In this document: positions 16,646-24,519 of the stretch, in pieces
Position numbering within the stretch: the first letter of the stretch is position 1
Layout: every line of letters starts with the position of its first letter
NCBI GenBank assembly: GCA_002389905.1
Contig: DGRE01000018.1
Location: forward strand, 1 to 60,608
DNA: 60,608 bases
Direction: 5' to 3'
Origin: Hungatella sp. UBA4396
GTDB lineage: Bacteria; Bacillota; Clostridia; Lachnospirales; Lachnospiraceae
Position numbers and translations under genes: made by a program
The notes under the pieces: model-generated
Databases searched by the model: none
What the model was told of the DNA's origin: nothing
The model's input: the letters and a program-made list of their open reading frames with translations, nothing else

Positions 16646-17554
16646 TCAATTCTTCAGCCGTGGGTCAAGGGCATCCCTCAGTCCGTCTCCTACCAGGTTA
16701 AGTGCCAGGATGGTGAACATGATTCCCATGCCGGGGATTACCGTCACGTGCCATGCATCCCGGATATAGCTGCGGGCATTGGACAGCATTGCCCCCCATT
16801 CAGGGGTAGGCGGCTGGATTCCCAGTCCCAGAAAGGAAAGTCCTGCAATGGAAAGAATGGCTCCGGCAATTCCCAGAGTCACCTGTACAATAATAGGTGC
16901 CATGGAATTTGGAATGACATATTTAATTATAATCCGCCAGTCACTGCAGCCAATTGCACGGGCCGCTTCAATAAATTCCTGATCTTTCACCGTCAACACT
17001 GAAGCTCTGAGAGTTCTGGCAAAGGTGGGAACGTAAGAAATTGCAATGGCTATGAGCACATTGACAATGCTGGTCCCCAGAGCCGCCACAATAGCAATGG
17101 CTAAGAGCATGGAAGGAATCGCCAGCAAAATATCCATTAATCTCATGATGATGTTGTCGGCAGCCTTGCCGTAGAATCCTGCAAATGCTCCTAAAAGGCT
17201 TCCGAAGATACAGGAAATAATAATAGCCACTGTTCCCATAAACAAGGAGTAGCGGACCGCCCATAACATGCGCAGAAACATATCCCGTCCAAATTCATCT
17301 AATCCAAAGGGATGAGCCATGCTGGGTCCCTGAAGGCGTTTGCGCAGGTCCTGCTTTACCACATGATTTAAGTAAACTGAATTTTCCGTGATGGTGTCTA
17401 TAAGGATGGTGGCAACGGCAATTGCGACCAAAGCCAGAATAAAGTACATACCAATCATGGCCATCCGGTTCTTTTTAAATCTGCGCCACACTTCTTCCCA
17501 AAGAGAACGGCGGCTGGCCGCCCCTTCCGCGGCAATCAGATGTTTCTTTCCCAT
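16646..17554 (-). CDS. dppC: Dipeptide/oligopeptide ABC transporter permease (DppC type)
   Basis: Membrane permease (302 aa) with an N-terminal OppC_N segment (WRRFKKNRMAMIGM) and about six helices. The EAA coupling loop EAARAIGCSDWRIIIKYVIPN (about 200-220) contacts the ATPases. ATG 17554 is preferred over a GTG three codons upstream because that GTG lies inside the GGTGGAG ribosome site. It starts 9 nt after dppB ends. Confidence 0.94.
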   Translation of the reverse strand: MGKKHLIAAEGAASRRSLWEEVWRRFKKNRMAMIGMYFILALVAIAVATILIDTITENSVYLNHVVKQDLRKRLQGPSMAHPFGLDEFGRDMFLRMLWAVRYSLFMGTVAIIISCIFGSLLGAFAGFYGKAADNIIMRLMDILLAIPSMLLAIAIVAALGTSIVNVLIAIAISYVPTFARTLRASVLTVKDQEFIEAARAIGCSDWRIIIKYVIPNSMAPIIVQVTLGIAGAILSIAGLSFLGLGIQPPTPEWGAMLSNARSYIRDAWHVTVIPGMGIMFTILALNLVGDGLRDALDPRLKN

Positions 17555-17563
17555 GAGCTCCAC

Positions 17564-18511
17564 CTACTTTCTCTTGTATTGTGATTTGATTCTCGGTTCT
17601 ACAAAGGCGTATATAATATCTACAGCCAGATTAACTACCGTAAACATAATTGCCAGAAATATAACGGAACCCAGAACCAGAGGAATGTCCTTTGACTTGA
17701 TGGAATCCACCATAAGACGCCCAAGACCGGGCCAGGAAAATACGGTTTCCGTCAGCATGGCTCCTCCAAGAAGGGTTCCAAACTGAAGTCCCACTGCAGT
17801 AATAATGGGGATCATGGCATTTTTCAGCATATGGCGGGTGGTGATTTTTTTGTCAGATAAGCCCTTGGCTCTGGCGGTGTCTATGTAATCCTGCCGGATG
17901 ACCTCCAGCATGGAGGAACGTGTCATACGGGTGATCATGGCTGCAGAGCCTGTTCCCAAGGTGATTGCAGGAAGTATCAGACTTTTGATGAGAGGTATGA
18001 AGCCCTCTCCCATTCCCTGAGAAGGAAGCCAGCCTAAATTCAAGGCAAAAATAATAACTACCAGCAAACCGAACCAGAAGTTTGGCATAGCCACACCGAC
18101 GAGAGAGAACAGCATTGCCGCATTGTCCATCACAGAGTATTGTTTCTTGGCGGAAATGATTCCCGTAGGGATTCCAATGAGAATTGCTACCAGAATTCCA
18201 GCTACTGCCAGCACTGCTGTGTTGGGGAAGCGTTCCATAACCTGTGCCCAAACGCTTAAGTTGTTTTTATACGAAGTGCCTAAATCTCCCTGAACCATAT
18301 GGAACATGTAACGACCGTAGCGGATCAGCAGAGGGTCATTGAGTCCCAGCTCCTCCCGCTTCATAGCCAAAGCTTCTGCCGAAGCCTGGTCGCCCAGAAT
18401 AATTGCTGCGGGATCGCCTGGTGACAAGTTCAAAACAAAAAATACAATGAACGTCACACCGATAATGACCGGAATCAGCATAAGCAGCCTTTTTAATACA
18501 TACTTGTACAT
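17564..18511 (-). CDS. dppB: Dipeptide/oligopeptide ABC transporter permease (DppB type)
   Basis: First gene of the peptide operon (315 aa). The classic DppB start MYKYVLKRLLMLIPVIIGVTFIVFF is followed by LSPGDPAAIILG and the EAA loop DTARAKGLSDKKITTRHML. Start ATG 18511 has GGAGAG upstream; the frame remains open 44 codons further into the leader and the repeat element, which is not credible coding. Transcription probably begins at the consensus promoter 180 nt upstream, so the leader contains the stem-loop repeat. Confidence 0.94.
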   Translation of the reverse strand: MYKYVLKRLLMLIPVIIGVTFIVFFVLNLSPGDPAAIILGDQASAEALAMKREELGLNDPLLIRYGRYMFHMVQGDLGTSYKNNLSVWAQVMERFPNTAVLAVAGILVAILIGIPTGIISAKKQYSVMDNAAMLFSLVGVAMPNFWFGLLVVIIFALNLGWLPSQGMGEGFIPLIKSLILPAITLGTGSAAMITRMTRSSMLEVIRQDYIDTARAKGLSDKKITTRHMLKNAMIPIITAVGLQFGTLLGGAMLTETVFSWPGLGRLMVDSIKSKDIPLVLGSVIFLAIMFTVVNLAVDIIYAFVEPRIKSQYKRK

Positions 18512-18548
18512 TTCTCTCTCTCCATTCTTCGCATATTTGTATACTAAC

Positions 18549-18622
18549 GAATCAAGCGGATATGCAAGCATACCCAGTTGATTTACAAATCCAAGGTTGA
18601 AAGATGCTTTTCCTTCAACCTT
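18549..18622 (+). repeat. Dispersed stem-loop repeat, copy A (two hairpins)
   Basis: Two adjacent hairpins. The first has outer arms AATCAA/TTGATT and inner arms GGATATGC/GCATACCC (18550-18583). The second has perfect 9-nt arms AAGGTTGAA/TTCAACCTT (18593-18622). They are joined by TACAAATCC. Related copies lie at 36796-36867 (reverse orientation) and 52104-52150 (first hairpin only). This copy lies in the dppB leader. Confidence 0.75.
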
Positions 18623-18690
18623 GCCTCTAATCACGCAAAGCAAAATAAAAAAGAAGCCTAAGGATGTTGAAACTCCTTTGCTTCGTTCCG

Positions 18691-18719
18691 ATTATAAAAC
18701 AATACAAAAATATTGTCAA
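18691..18719 (-). promoter_or_regulatory. Consensus promoter of the dpp operon
   Basis: Perfect minus-strand TTGACA, 17 nt, TATAAT. Perfect consensus usually implies repression, and an inverted repeat covers the -35. Confidence 0.85.
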
Positions 18720-18727
18720 CAATATTT
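18708..18727. promoter_or_regulatory. Operator-like inverted repeat over the dpp -35
   Basis: Perfect 9-nt arms AAATATTGT and ACAATATTT separated by two nt, with the ATTGTNNACAAT core seen in many GntR/FCD operators. It overlaps the dpp -35 box and lies between two divergent units. The GntR/FCD gene at 20003-20734 is the obvious candidate binder; that link is inference. Confidence 0.7.
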
Positions 18728-18768
18728 GTTTAAAAATTATATCATGCATATTTCGTAAACATTTCCTA

Positions 18769-18798
18769 TTGTGCTTTTTACCATTCATGTGATATATT
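18769..18798 (+). promoter_or_regulatory. Putative promoter for the DegT-like gene
   Basis: TTGTGC, 18 nt, TATATT, about 75 nt ahead of the start codon. Moderate match. Confidence 0.45.
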
Positions 18799-18873
18799 TG
18801 TCTTTATCTCGCATCAGAATGTCTTTGTATGACGCACACACAAAAAAACAAATAGTTTAGGAGGTACTGAAAC

Positions 18874-19950
18874 ATGAAACAAATAGGTGGGTTTTTTACC
18901 TATGAACCGCTGCTTGAAACCGAAAACCATTTCTGGGAAAGCCTTTGTCCGGAGGGAGGAAGTCTGGGCTTTTTCATGTCAGGCAGATGTGCCAATTACT
19001 ATGCCTTAAAGGATATTACTCTCACTGATAAAAAAAAGATGGCCTATGTACCCATCTATACCTGTGAAACAGTTTTGGAGCCTTTTTTAAAGGCTGGATA
19101 TGAACTCCTGTTTTACGATGTGACAAAAGATATGACCCCTGTATTTGAGGAATCGGCCTTAGAACGCATCAGTGTCATTAATTTATGCGGTTATTACGGC
19201 TTCTGCAATTATGACAGGGACTTTATCAGGAAGTGCTCTGAAAAGGGAGTTATTATTATAGAAGATACTACCCACTCCATTTTCTCCGGCAACGGCATTG
19301 ACCCTCACTGCGACTATGTGGTGGGAAGTCTGCGAAAGTGGATCGGCGTTCCTGCCGGGGGCTTTGCCTGCAAAAGAAAGGAGACTTTTTCCCTTCCGGT
19401 CCACAGGCCGGAGGAAGAACACCTTTCTCTGCGCCGAATTTCCATGAAGGGAAAGCTGGAACTGATGTCCGCCGTAAGCGGTCAGACAGACTCCCATGCT
19501 ATGGGGCAGTTAAATGCTTCGTTCTGGGATGCGGAAATGATGCTGAGGCGTATTTTTGACAGCTATGGAAGTGATGAGGAGTCTGAATCCATCCTCCGCC
19601 GCTATAATTTTGACCGTTTGAAAAAACAGCGCCGCAAGAATTATCAATATCTTCTGGACCATATGCCAAGCCATCCTCAGCTCACCATCGTATTACCCGC
19701 CCTGCCTGATGAAACGGTGCCCAGCCACTTTACGGTATTTGCAAAGGACAGGGATATGGTACAAGATTACTTATCCGGCCATGGAATCAAATCCACCACC
19801 TACTGGCCTAAGGGACCTATGGTGGACACCACAGGCCACGAGGAGGCGGACTATATCTACAGCCATGTGCTCTCCCTTCCCTGCGACCAGCGCTACGGCG
19901 AGGAGGAAATGGAATACATCTGCAGAAAAATTCAGGATATGCCTGTTTAA
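18874..19950 (+). CDS. DegT/DnrJ/EryC1-like PLP-dependent protein
   Basis: A 358-aa fold-type-I PLP protein. The internal-aldimine lysine is K155 in GSLRKWIGVPAGGF, and the cofactor-nitrogen aspartate is D131 in IIIEDTTHS. The early SGR (36-38) fits the phosphate-binding loop. Relatives are sugar aminotransferases or dehydratases, yet no nucleotide-sugar genes are nearby, so the substrate is unknown. It starts at ATG 18874 behind TTTAGGAGG, stands alone on the plus strand, is divergent from the peptide importer and converges on the GntR regulator with a shared terminator. It may be co-regulated with peptide uptake. Confidence 0.75.
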   Translation: MKQIGGFFTYEPLLETENHFWESLCPEGGSLGFFMSGRCANYYALKDITLTDKKKMAYVPIYTCETVLEPFLKAGYELLFYDVTKDMTPVFEESALERISVINLCGYYGFCNYDRDFIRKCSEKGVIIIEDTTHSIFSGNGIDPHCDYVVGSLRKWIGVPAGGFACKRKETFSLPVHRPEEEHLSLRRISMKGKLELMSAVSGQTDSHAMGQLNASFWDAEMMLRRIFDSYGSDEESESILRRYNFDRLKKQRRKNYQYLLDHMPSHPQLTIVLPALPDETVPSHFTVFAKDRDMVQDYLSGHGIKSTTYWPKGPMVDTTGHEEADYIYSHVLSLPCDQRYGEEEMEYICRKIQDMPV

Positions 19951-19956
19951 ATCAAC

Positions 19957-20000
19957 AAAGCGGAAATGAAAGAATCTTTTTGATTCTTCATCTCCGCTTT
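19957..20000. terminator. Bidirectional terminator between the DegT-like and GntR genes
   Basis: AAAGCGGA pairs with TCCGCTTT, with an inner AGAATC/GATTCT stem. The outer A and T runs allow use in both directions between the convergent stops. Confidence 0.75.
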
Positions 20001-20002
20001 CT

Positions 20003-20734
20003 TTATCCATTATAAAAAATGTCCTGGTTCTTCATCTGCCGCCCAATGCGGTAAATACGCTCCCCGCTTGTAATGTAATGGGCTTTAATGGCATTCTTTG
20101 ACTCTTCCAGATTATTCCGCCTTAAAATATCCAGAAGCCACTGGTGTTCCAGATAGTTATTGCCCCGCCTGCTTTCCGACCCGTCATTGAGATCAGGGGA
20201 CAGATTCTTTTCTGCCGTATACTTATTAATCTGCTTGATGGTATAAAACATGGCGCCGTTTAAGGGGCTTAAAGTCTCCCACAAACTGGTCAGCCTGTCC
20301 ATCTGTCCGGATGCCATGATCTGCTTGTGAAAAATCTCATCATACTGAATCATCTTTCCCATGTCATCTTCCGCCACAGCCGCCTTCATAGCCAGCACAG
20401 CATCCTCCATAAGAAATATGGAATCGCTTAAGATACGTCCGCAGCACCGCTCCAGAGCCAGATTTTCCAGGTTCCCTCGAAGGAAGAATATCTCATAAGC
20501 ATCCTTTGGAGACAGCATGGAAATCGAATATCCCTTATTGGTTTCATAATCCAGGAATCCTTCGTACATCAGCTGCTTCAAAGCCTCTCTTACAGGCCCC
20601 CGGCTCATCCCGAGCTGGTTTGCTATATCATTTTCAACAATCTTTTCCTTTTGAGCCAGCTTCCCCTGCAGAATCTGTTCCCGGACAAAATCCGCCGCTA
20701 CCTCGGAAAGACTGGATTTCTTTTCTCTTGCCAT
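20003..20734 (-). CDS. GntR-family regulator, FCD (FadR) subfamily
   Basis: A 243-aa ligand-responsive repressor or activator. The N-terminal winged helix contains IVENDIANQLGMSRGPVREALKQLMYEGFLDYETNKGYSI (about 32-72). The C-terminal FCD domain is all-helical with typical metal/ligand histidine positions (DEIFHKQIMA near 131). It has its own strong promoter. The operator-like repeat over the dpp promoter, 1.3 kb away, matches the usual ATTGT..ACAAT style of this family, so it probably controls the peptide operon and perhaps the DegT-like gene. Effector unknown. Confidence 0.9.
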   Translation of the reverse strand: MAREKKSSLSEVAADFVREQILQGKLAQKEKIVENDIANQLGMSRGPVREALKQLMYEGFLDYETNKGYSISMLSPKDAYEIFFLRGNLENLALERCCGRILSDSIFLMEDAVLAMKAAVAEDDMGKMIQYDEIFHKQIMASGQMDRLTSLWETLSPLNGAMFYTIKQINKYTAEKNLSPDLNDGSESRRGNNYLEHQWLLDILRRNNLEESKNAIKAHYITSGERIYRIGRQMKNQDIFYNG

Positions 20735-20766
20735 CTTTTCTCCACTCCCAATCTTTTAACCTACAT

Positions 20767-20796
20767 ATTATACCGTAGGAGCGAAGGAAATGTCAA
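20767..20796 (-). promoter_or_regulatory. Promoter of the gntR gene
   Basis: Minus-strand TTGACA, 18 nt, TATAAT, 33 nt ahead of the gene. CCTAC/GTAGG arms flank the -10, a possible small operator. Confidence 0.75.
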
Positions 20797-20806
20797 AAGG
20801 ATTTTA

Positions 20807-22003
20807 TCAGGAAAGAATTTTCTCCAAATCAGGAAATACCTTTACGCTTCTTTTTAATATCCCCTTCATGTGTGCAATGGCAATGCCGTAATTGACAAAA
20901 GGAACCCCGGCATCTGCCGCGCATTTTCTCCGGTATTCCATCTCCCGGTCATTGAGCATACAGCCGCCGCAGTGGAGGACCAACTGACAGGAAGAAAGAT
21001 CCTCCGGAAATTCCCGCCCGGAAGAGGTTTCAATGGTCAGTTCCTTTCCCGTAAACTCCTTAAGCCAGCGGGGAAGCTTTACTGTGCCGATGTCATCGCA
21101 TTGTCTGTGATGGGTACAGCCTTCGGAAATGAGAATCTTATCTCCCTCCTTTAAGGCACTTAAAGCCGCCGACCCTTTCACTGCATCCTCTAAAAAGCCT
21201 TTATACCTTGCCATCAGAATAGAAAAGGAAGTGAGCAGAACGTCTTCCGGCGTATCCTGATTCACCTGTTCAAATGCCTGGCTGTCCGTAATAACAAGAG
21301 CAGGCTTTTTCCCAAGGTGCTTGAAAGTCTCCTTTAGCTCCGTATCCCGTACCGCAACCGAGATTGCCCCTGCCTCTAAAACGTCCCTCATGACCTGCTG
21401 CTGGGGCAGGATAATCCGGCCCTTGGGCGCCGCACTGTCAATGGGGATAACCAGGACTACCAGATCATAAGGCTTTAACATATCCCCTACCAGCCGTTTT
21501 TCCTTATTTCCCGTATTGACAAGGGTTCCGATCCGTTCTTTTAATTCATGGATGAACAAGCCCTTTTCTCCGCTGACGGAAAGGCCGTCTGAAAAATCCT
21601 GTTCTCCTGTTAAATCACATTTATTATAGGCTACAATATAAGGAATTTTCTTTTCCGCAAATATTTGCAGCAGCTCCTCGTCAGCCTCTGTTTTTCCAAG
21701 GGTTCCGTCCACCACCAGCACAGCGCAGTCGGCCCTGTTTAAAATCTGTTTTGTCCTTCTTACCCGCATTTCTCCCAGAGCGCCTTCATCGTCAAAGCCA
21801 GGGGTGTCGATAATGACCACCGGGCCTATGGGAAGAAGCTCCATGGATTTGTATACAGGGTCTGTGGTGGTGCCTTTTATATCTGATACAACGGACATCT
21901 CCTGCCCTGTCACCGCGTTGACAACGGTGGATTTTCCCGCATTGCGGCGGCCGAAAAAGCCGATATGCACCCGTTCTGAAGATGGCGTTTCATTCAGTCC
22001 CAT
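20807..22003 (-). CDS. hydF: [FeFe]-hydrogenase maturation GTPase HydF
   Basis: Scaffold GTPase on which the H-cluster 2Fe subcluster is built before transfer to HydA (398 aa). The P-loop is GFFGRRNAGKSTVVNA (G1), DTPGFDDEG is G3 and NKCD is G4. The C-terminal cluster ligands have the HydF pattern CxH (CTHHRQC) then HCxxC (LHCGGC). ATG 22003 follows GAGGTG. It is the last gene of the regulator-hydG-hydF operon. No clear terminator follows, and the gntR promoter begins within its tail region. Confidence 0.95.
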   Translation of the reverse strand: MGLNETPSSERVHIGFFGRRNAGKSTVVNAVTGQEMSVVSDIKGTTTDPVYKSMELLPIGPVVIIDTPGFDDEGALGEMRVRRTKQILNRADCAVLVVDGTLGKTEADEELLQIFAEKKIPYIVAYNKCDLTGEQDFSDGLSVSGEKGLFIHELKERIGTLVNTGNKEKRLVGDMLKPYDLVVLVIPIDSAAPKGRIILPQQQVMRDVLEAGAISVAVRDTELKETFKHLGKKPALVITDSQAFEQVNQDTPEDVLLTSFSILMARYKGFLEDAVKGSAALSALKEGDKILISEGCTHHRQCDDIGTVKLPRWLKEFTGKELTIETSSGREFPEDLSSCQLVLHCGGCMLNDREMEYRRKCAADAGVPFVNYGIAIAHMKGILKRSVKVFPDLEKILS

Positions 22004-22037
22004 ACTTATCACCTCATTTTTCTGTCAGTCCCAATTA

Positions 22038-23453
22038 TTAAAAACGGAAATCCCTGATTCCATTTTGAATTTTTTCCAAATGTTCTTCGCAGATGAAACG
22101 GACCTTTTCCTTGGGGATGTGGTTTAATTCTGCCTCAATAAGGGCCTCGCCTATCTTTTTTGTGTCCTCGGAGGCATAGTCCATTAAATATTCTTTTAAG
22201 GTCATAAGAGCATTGGGCTGGCAGCAGTTCTGGATCTGGCCGCTTTTGCAAAGGCTCATAAAGCGGTCTCCGGTCCGGCCTTCCCGGTAACATGCGGTGC
22301 AAAAGGAGGGGATATAGCCCATGTCCATCAGCCAGTGAACTACTTCATCTAAGGAACGCTGGTCTGATACGTCAAACTGCTCCGTATCTGTTGGGCGGAT
22401 TTCCTCCTGATAACCGCCTACACTGGTTCTGGAGCCGCCGCTGATCTGGGACACTCCCAGACGGATCACTTTTTCCCTCACCTGCTGACTCTCTCTGGTG
22501 GAAACAATCATTCCGGTATAAGGAACGGAAATCCGGATCAGGGCACAGATTTTTGCAAATATTTCATCATCAATTCCATTGTCAAAGGCGTTGGGATCAA
22601 TGTCATCGGCCTTTTTGATCCGGGGCACACTGATGGTGTGAGGGCCGACTCCGTGGACAGCCTCCAGATGCTCGGCATGCATGAGCAAACCTGCAAATTC
22701 ATACTGGTAAAGCTCCAGGCCAAATAAAACTCCCAGCCCCACGTCGTCAATGCCGCCCTCCATAGCCCGGTCCATGGCTTCGGTATGGTATGCGTAATTG
22801 TGTTTTGGTCCTGTGGGGTGAAGATTTTCATAGCTTTCCTTGTGATAGGTTTCCTGAAAGAGAATGTAGGTTCCGATCTCCGCCTCTTTCAGCTTCCGGT
22901 AATTTTCTACCGTAGTTGCGGCAATGTTTATATTGACACGGCGGATGGCGCCGTTTTTGTGCTTAATGGAATAGATGGCTTTGATACAGTCCAGGATATA
23001 TTCAATGGGATTGTTGACAGGGTCCTCTCCTGCTTCGATGGCAAGGCGTTTATGTCCCATATCCTGAAGGGCAATAACTTCCTTCTCCACTTCCTCCAGA
23101 GTCAGTTTTTTCCTGGCAATGTGTTTGTTTTTTAAGTGATAGGGACAGTAGGTACATCCATTGACACAGTAATTAGAAAGGTAAAGAGGGGCAAACATGA
23201 CAATGCGGCTTCCATAGAAGTCTTTTTTGATCTGTTCCGCCAGATCATAGATTTCCTGTATTTTTTCGGGGATGTTACAGGCCAAAAGCACAGACGCCTC
23301 CCGGTGGGTCAGTCCCTTTCTCAGACCTGCCTTGGCAATGATCTGGTCAATGAGCTCCATATTGCTTTTGTTTTTTTCCGCATAATCAAGAGTTTCGAGA
23401 ATTTCCTCATGAGAAATGAATTCTTCCGCTTTCAGCGATTTTGGATCATACAT
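22038..23453 (-). CDS. hydG: [FeFe]-hydrogenase maturation radical SAM tyrosine lyase HydG
   Basis: Radical SAM enzyme that cleaves tyrosine to p-cresol, CO and cyanide to make Fe(CO)2CN synthons (471 aa). The SAM cluster motif CVNGCTYC (CX3CX2C) lies near residue 85. The C-terminal auxiliary-cluster motif CTAC...C (about 380-410) separates it from ThiH. Start ATG 23453 is preceded by AAAGGAAG; an upstream in-frame extension of ten codons is unlikely. hydE and hydA are not in the window. Confidence 0.96.
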   Translation of the reverse strand: MYDPKSLKAEEFISHEEILETLDYAEKNKSNMELIDQIIAKAGLRKGLTHREASVLLACNIPEKIQEIYDLAEQIKKDFYGSRIVMFAPLYLSNYCVNGCTYCPYHLKNKHIARKKLTLEEVEKEVIALQDMGHKRLAIEAGEDPVNNPIEYILDCIKAIYSIKHKNGAIRRVNINIAATTVENYRKLKEAEIGTYILFQETYHKESYENLHPTGPKHNYAYHTEAMDRAMEGGIDDVGLGVLFGLELYQYEFAGLLMHAEHLEAVHGVGPHTISVPRIKKADDIDPNAFDNGIDDEIFAKICALIRISVPYTGMIVSTRESQQVREKVIRLGVSQISGGSRTSVGGYQEEIRPTDTEQFDVSDQRSLDEVVHWLMDMGYIPSFCTACYREGRTGDRFMSLCKSGQIQNCCQPNALMTLKEYLMDYASEDTKKIGEALIEAELNHIPKEKVRFICEEHLEKIQNGIRDFRF

Positions 23454-23513
23454 AGTGTTACTTCCTTTCTTTTGGGTCAGCACCTGCTTTCCCGTCAGTT
23501 TTTGTGAATTTCC

Positions 23514-23777
23514 TTACTCCCTGGGGCTGCCTTTCGTCCCCTGATAAGCCGTTTTAGAACTGATTCCCTTTAATTTTCCGATCTTACCCGTCAGTGCAGA
23601 AATAATGCTTTGAGGGGCATCCACTGCAATGCTGATGATGCTGACCTCTTTCTTCGGATAAGGGATACCCATACGGCCAATGATGTATTGCCGGTATTCG
23701 TGGAGGATATCATTAAGCAACTCTACGGATGTCTCTTCCTCTACAACAATACCGATTACTGCAATTCTGGTTTCCAT
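23514..23777 (-). CDS. TM1266-type iron-only hydrogenase system regulator
   Basis: An 87-aa ACT-like/NikR-C-like small protein that co-occurs with hydrogenase maturases; its precise function is not established. Features are ETRIAVIGIVVEEETSVELLNDILHEYR and IGRMGIPYPKKEVSIISIAVDAP followed by ALTGKIGKLKGISSKTAY. Of two closely spaced ATGs, 23777 is spaced correctly from GGAGGA. It leads the hydG-hydF operon, whose likely promoter lies at the edge of the long palindrome. Confidence 0.88.
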   Translation of the reverse strand: METRIAVIGIVVEEETSVELLNDILHEYRQYIIGRMGIPYPKKEVSIISIAVDAPQSIISALTGKIGKLKGISSKTAYQGTKGSPRE

Positions 23778-23931
23778 CACCATTCCTCCATTTTGTTTCC
23801 TGCCCAGCCTTCTGCCTCAAATCGTGTTTTTGGCATCAGGATGCTGCTTTGATTGTATCTTAACATAAGTGATAATTTTTTTCAATTTTGTTTTTCTTTT
23901 AGTTTGGTGGAAAACAGGAAATATCTTTAAC

Positions 23932-23961
23932 TATATACCCAAAGACCAAGTATAATGTCAA
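23932..23961 (-). promoter_or_regulatory. Putative promoter toward the hydrogenase-maturation operon
   Basis: Minus-strand TTGACA (inside the left arm of the palindrome), 18 nt, TATATA. The predicted leader is about 150 nt. Confidence 0.55.
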
Positions 23962-24003
23962 AAGAAGTCGATTGTTTAGCAATTGACTTCTTTTGACATT
24001 ATA
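23951..24003. repeat. Long palindrome between divergent hyd and heme units
   Basis: Two 24-nt arms, starting TATAATGTCAAAAGAAGTC on the left and mirrored on the right, separated by TTTAG. One position differs (G opposite T, a wobble in plus-strand RNA). Each arm contains an outward-facing TTGACA. It may be an operator for both units; a mobile palindromic element is the alternative. Confidence 0.85.
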
Positions 24004-24020
24004 TGATATTATATTATAAA
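23993..24020 (+). promoter_or_regulatory. Putative promoter toward the heme module
   Basis: TTGACA in the right arm of the palindrome, 16 nt, TATAAA. The predicted leader to the b5-like gene is about 125 nt. Confidence 0.55.
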
Positions 24021-24151
24021 ATAATTTCCAATTATTGATATGGTAGGCAGATATTTCCAACCAATTTTTCTAAGTAAAAAGTCTATTATCCCTTATTGAT
24101 AGTGCCTGCAAACCATGAAAGGCAACCATTAATCAACGAAAGGAAGCAGAG

Positions 24152-24499
24152 ATGAAAAAGTACAGAAAAACTTTAATTGCCATTGTCGTTTTACTTTTAC
24201 TGGCAGGTACAGGCTGCGCCCGGCAGCAGCCGGCAGACGATACGTCCGCCTCTACGGAAAGTCCTCAGCTTGAGCTCACGCTTGAAGAGCTTGCCGCCTA
24301 TAACGGAAAGGACGGAAATCCGGCCTATATAGCCGTTGACGGCGTCATTTATGATGTAAGTGACAGCTCGAAATGGAAAGACGGGGAGCATAATGGATAC
24401 TCCGCCCGGCAGGACCTTACTGATATCATTAAAAGTAAATCACCTCACGGCGTCTCCGTACTCTCAAGGATGCCGGTCGTCGGGAAAATAGTCGAATAA
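24152..24499 (+). CDS. Cytochrome b5-like heme-binding lipoprotein
   Basis: A 115-aa exported protein. Residues 1-22 are a lipoprotein-type signal peptide ending LLAGTGC, so C22 is the likely lipid anchor, although the -3 residue is atypical. After a short linker, residues 41-115 form a bacterial cytochrome b5-like (heme/steroid-binding) domain: LTLEELAAYNGKDG, NPAYIAVDGVIYDVS, KWKDGEHNGYSARQDLT and SPHGVSVLSRMPVVGKI. H80 and H99 are the candidate axial ligands. It is followed 20 nt later by a membrane protein with paired heme histidines, suggesting electron exchange at the outer face of the membrane. Partner and redox role are inferred. Confidence 0.82.
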   Translation: MKKYRKTLIAIVVLLLLAGTGCARQQPADDTSASTESPQLELTLEELAAYNGKDGNPAYIAVDGVIYDVSDSSKWKDGEHNGYSARQDLTDIIKSKSPHGVSVLSRMPVVGKIVE

Positions 24500-24519
24500 A
24501 TGGGAAAGGGGGTAACGAA

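Noticed and set aside
23951..24003. Intrinsic terminator
   Set aside because: It lies between two divergent start regions, with no gene ending next to it, so a regulatory or mobile palindrome is more likely.
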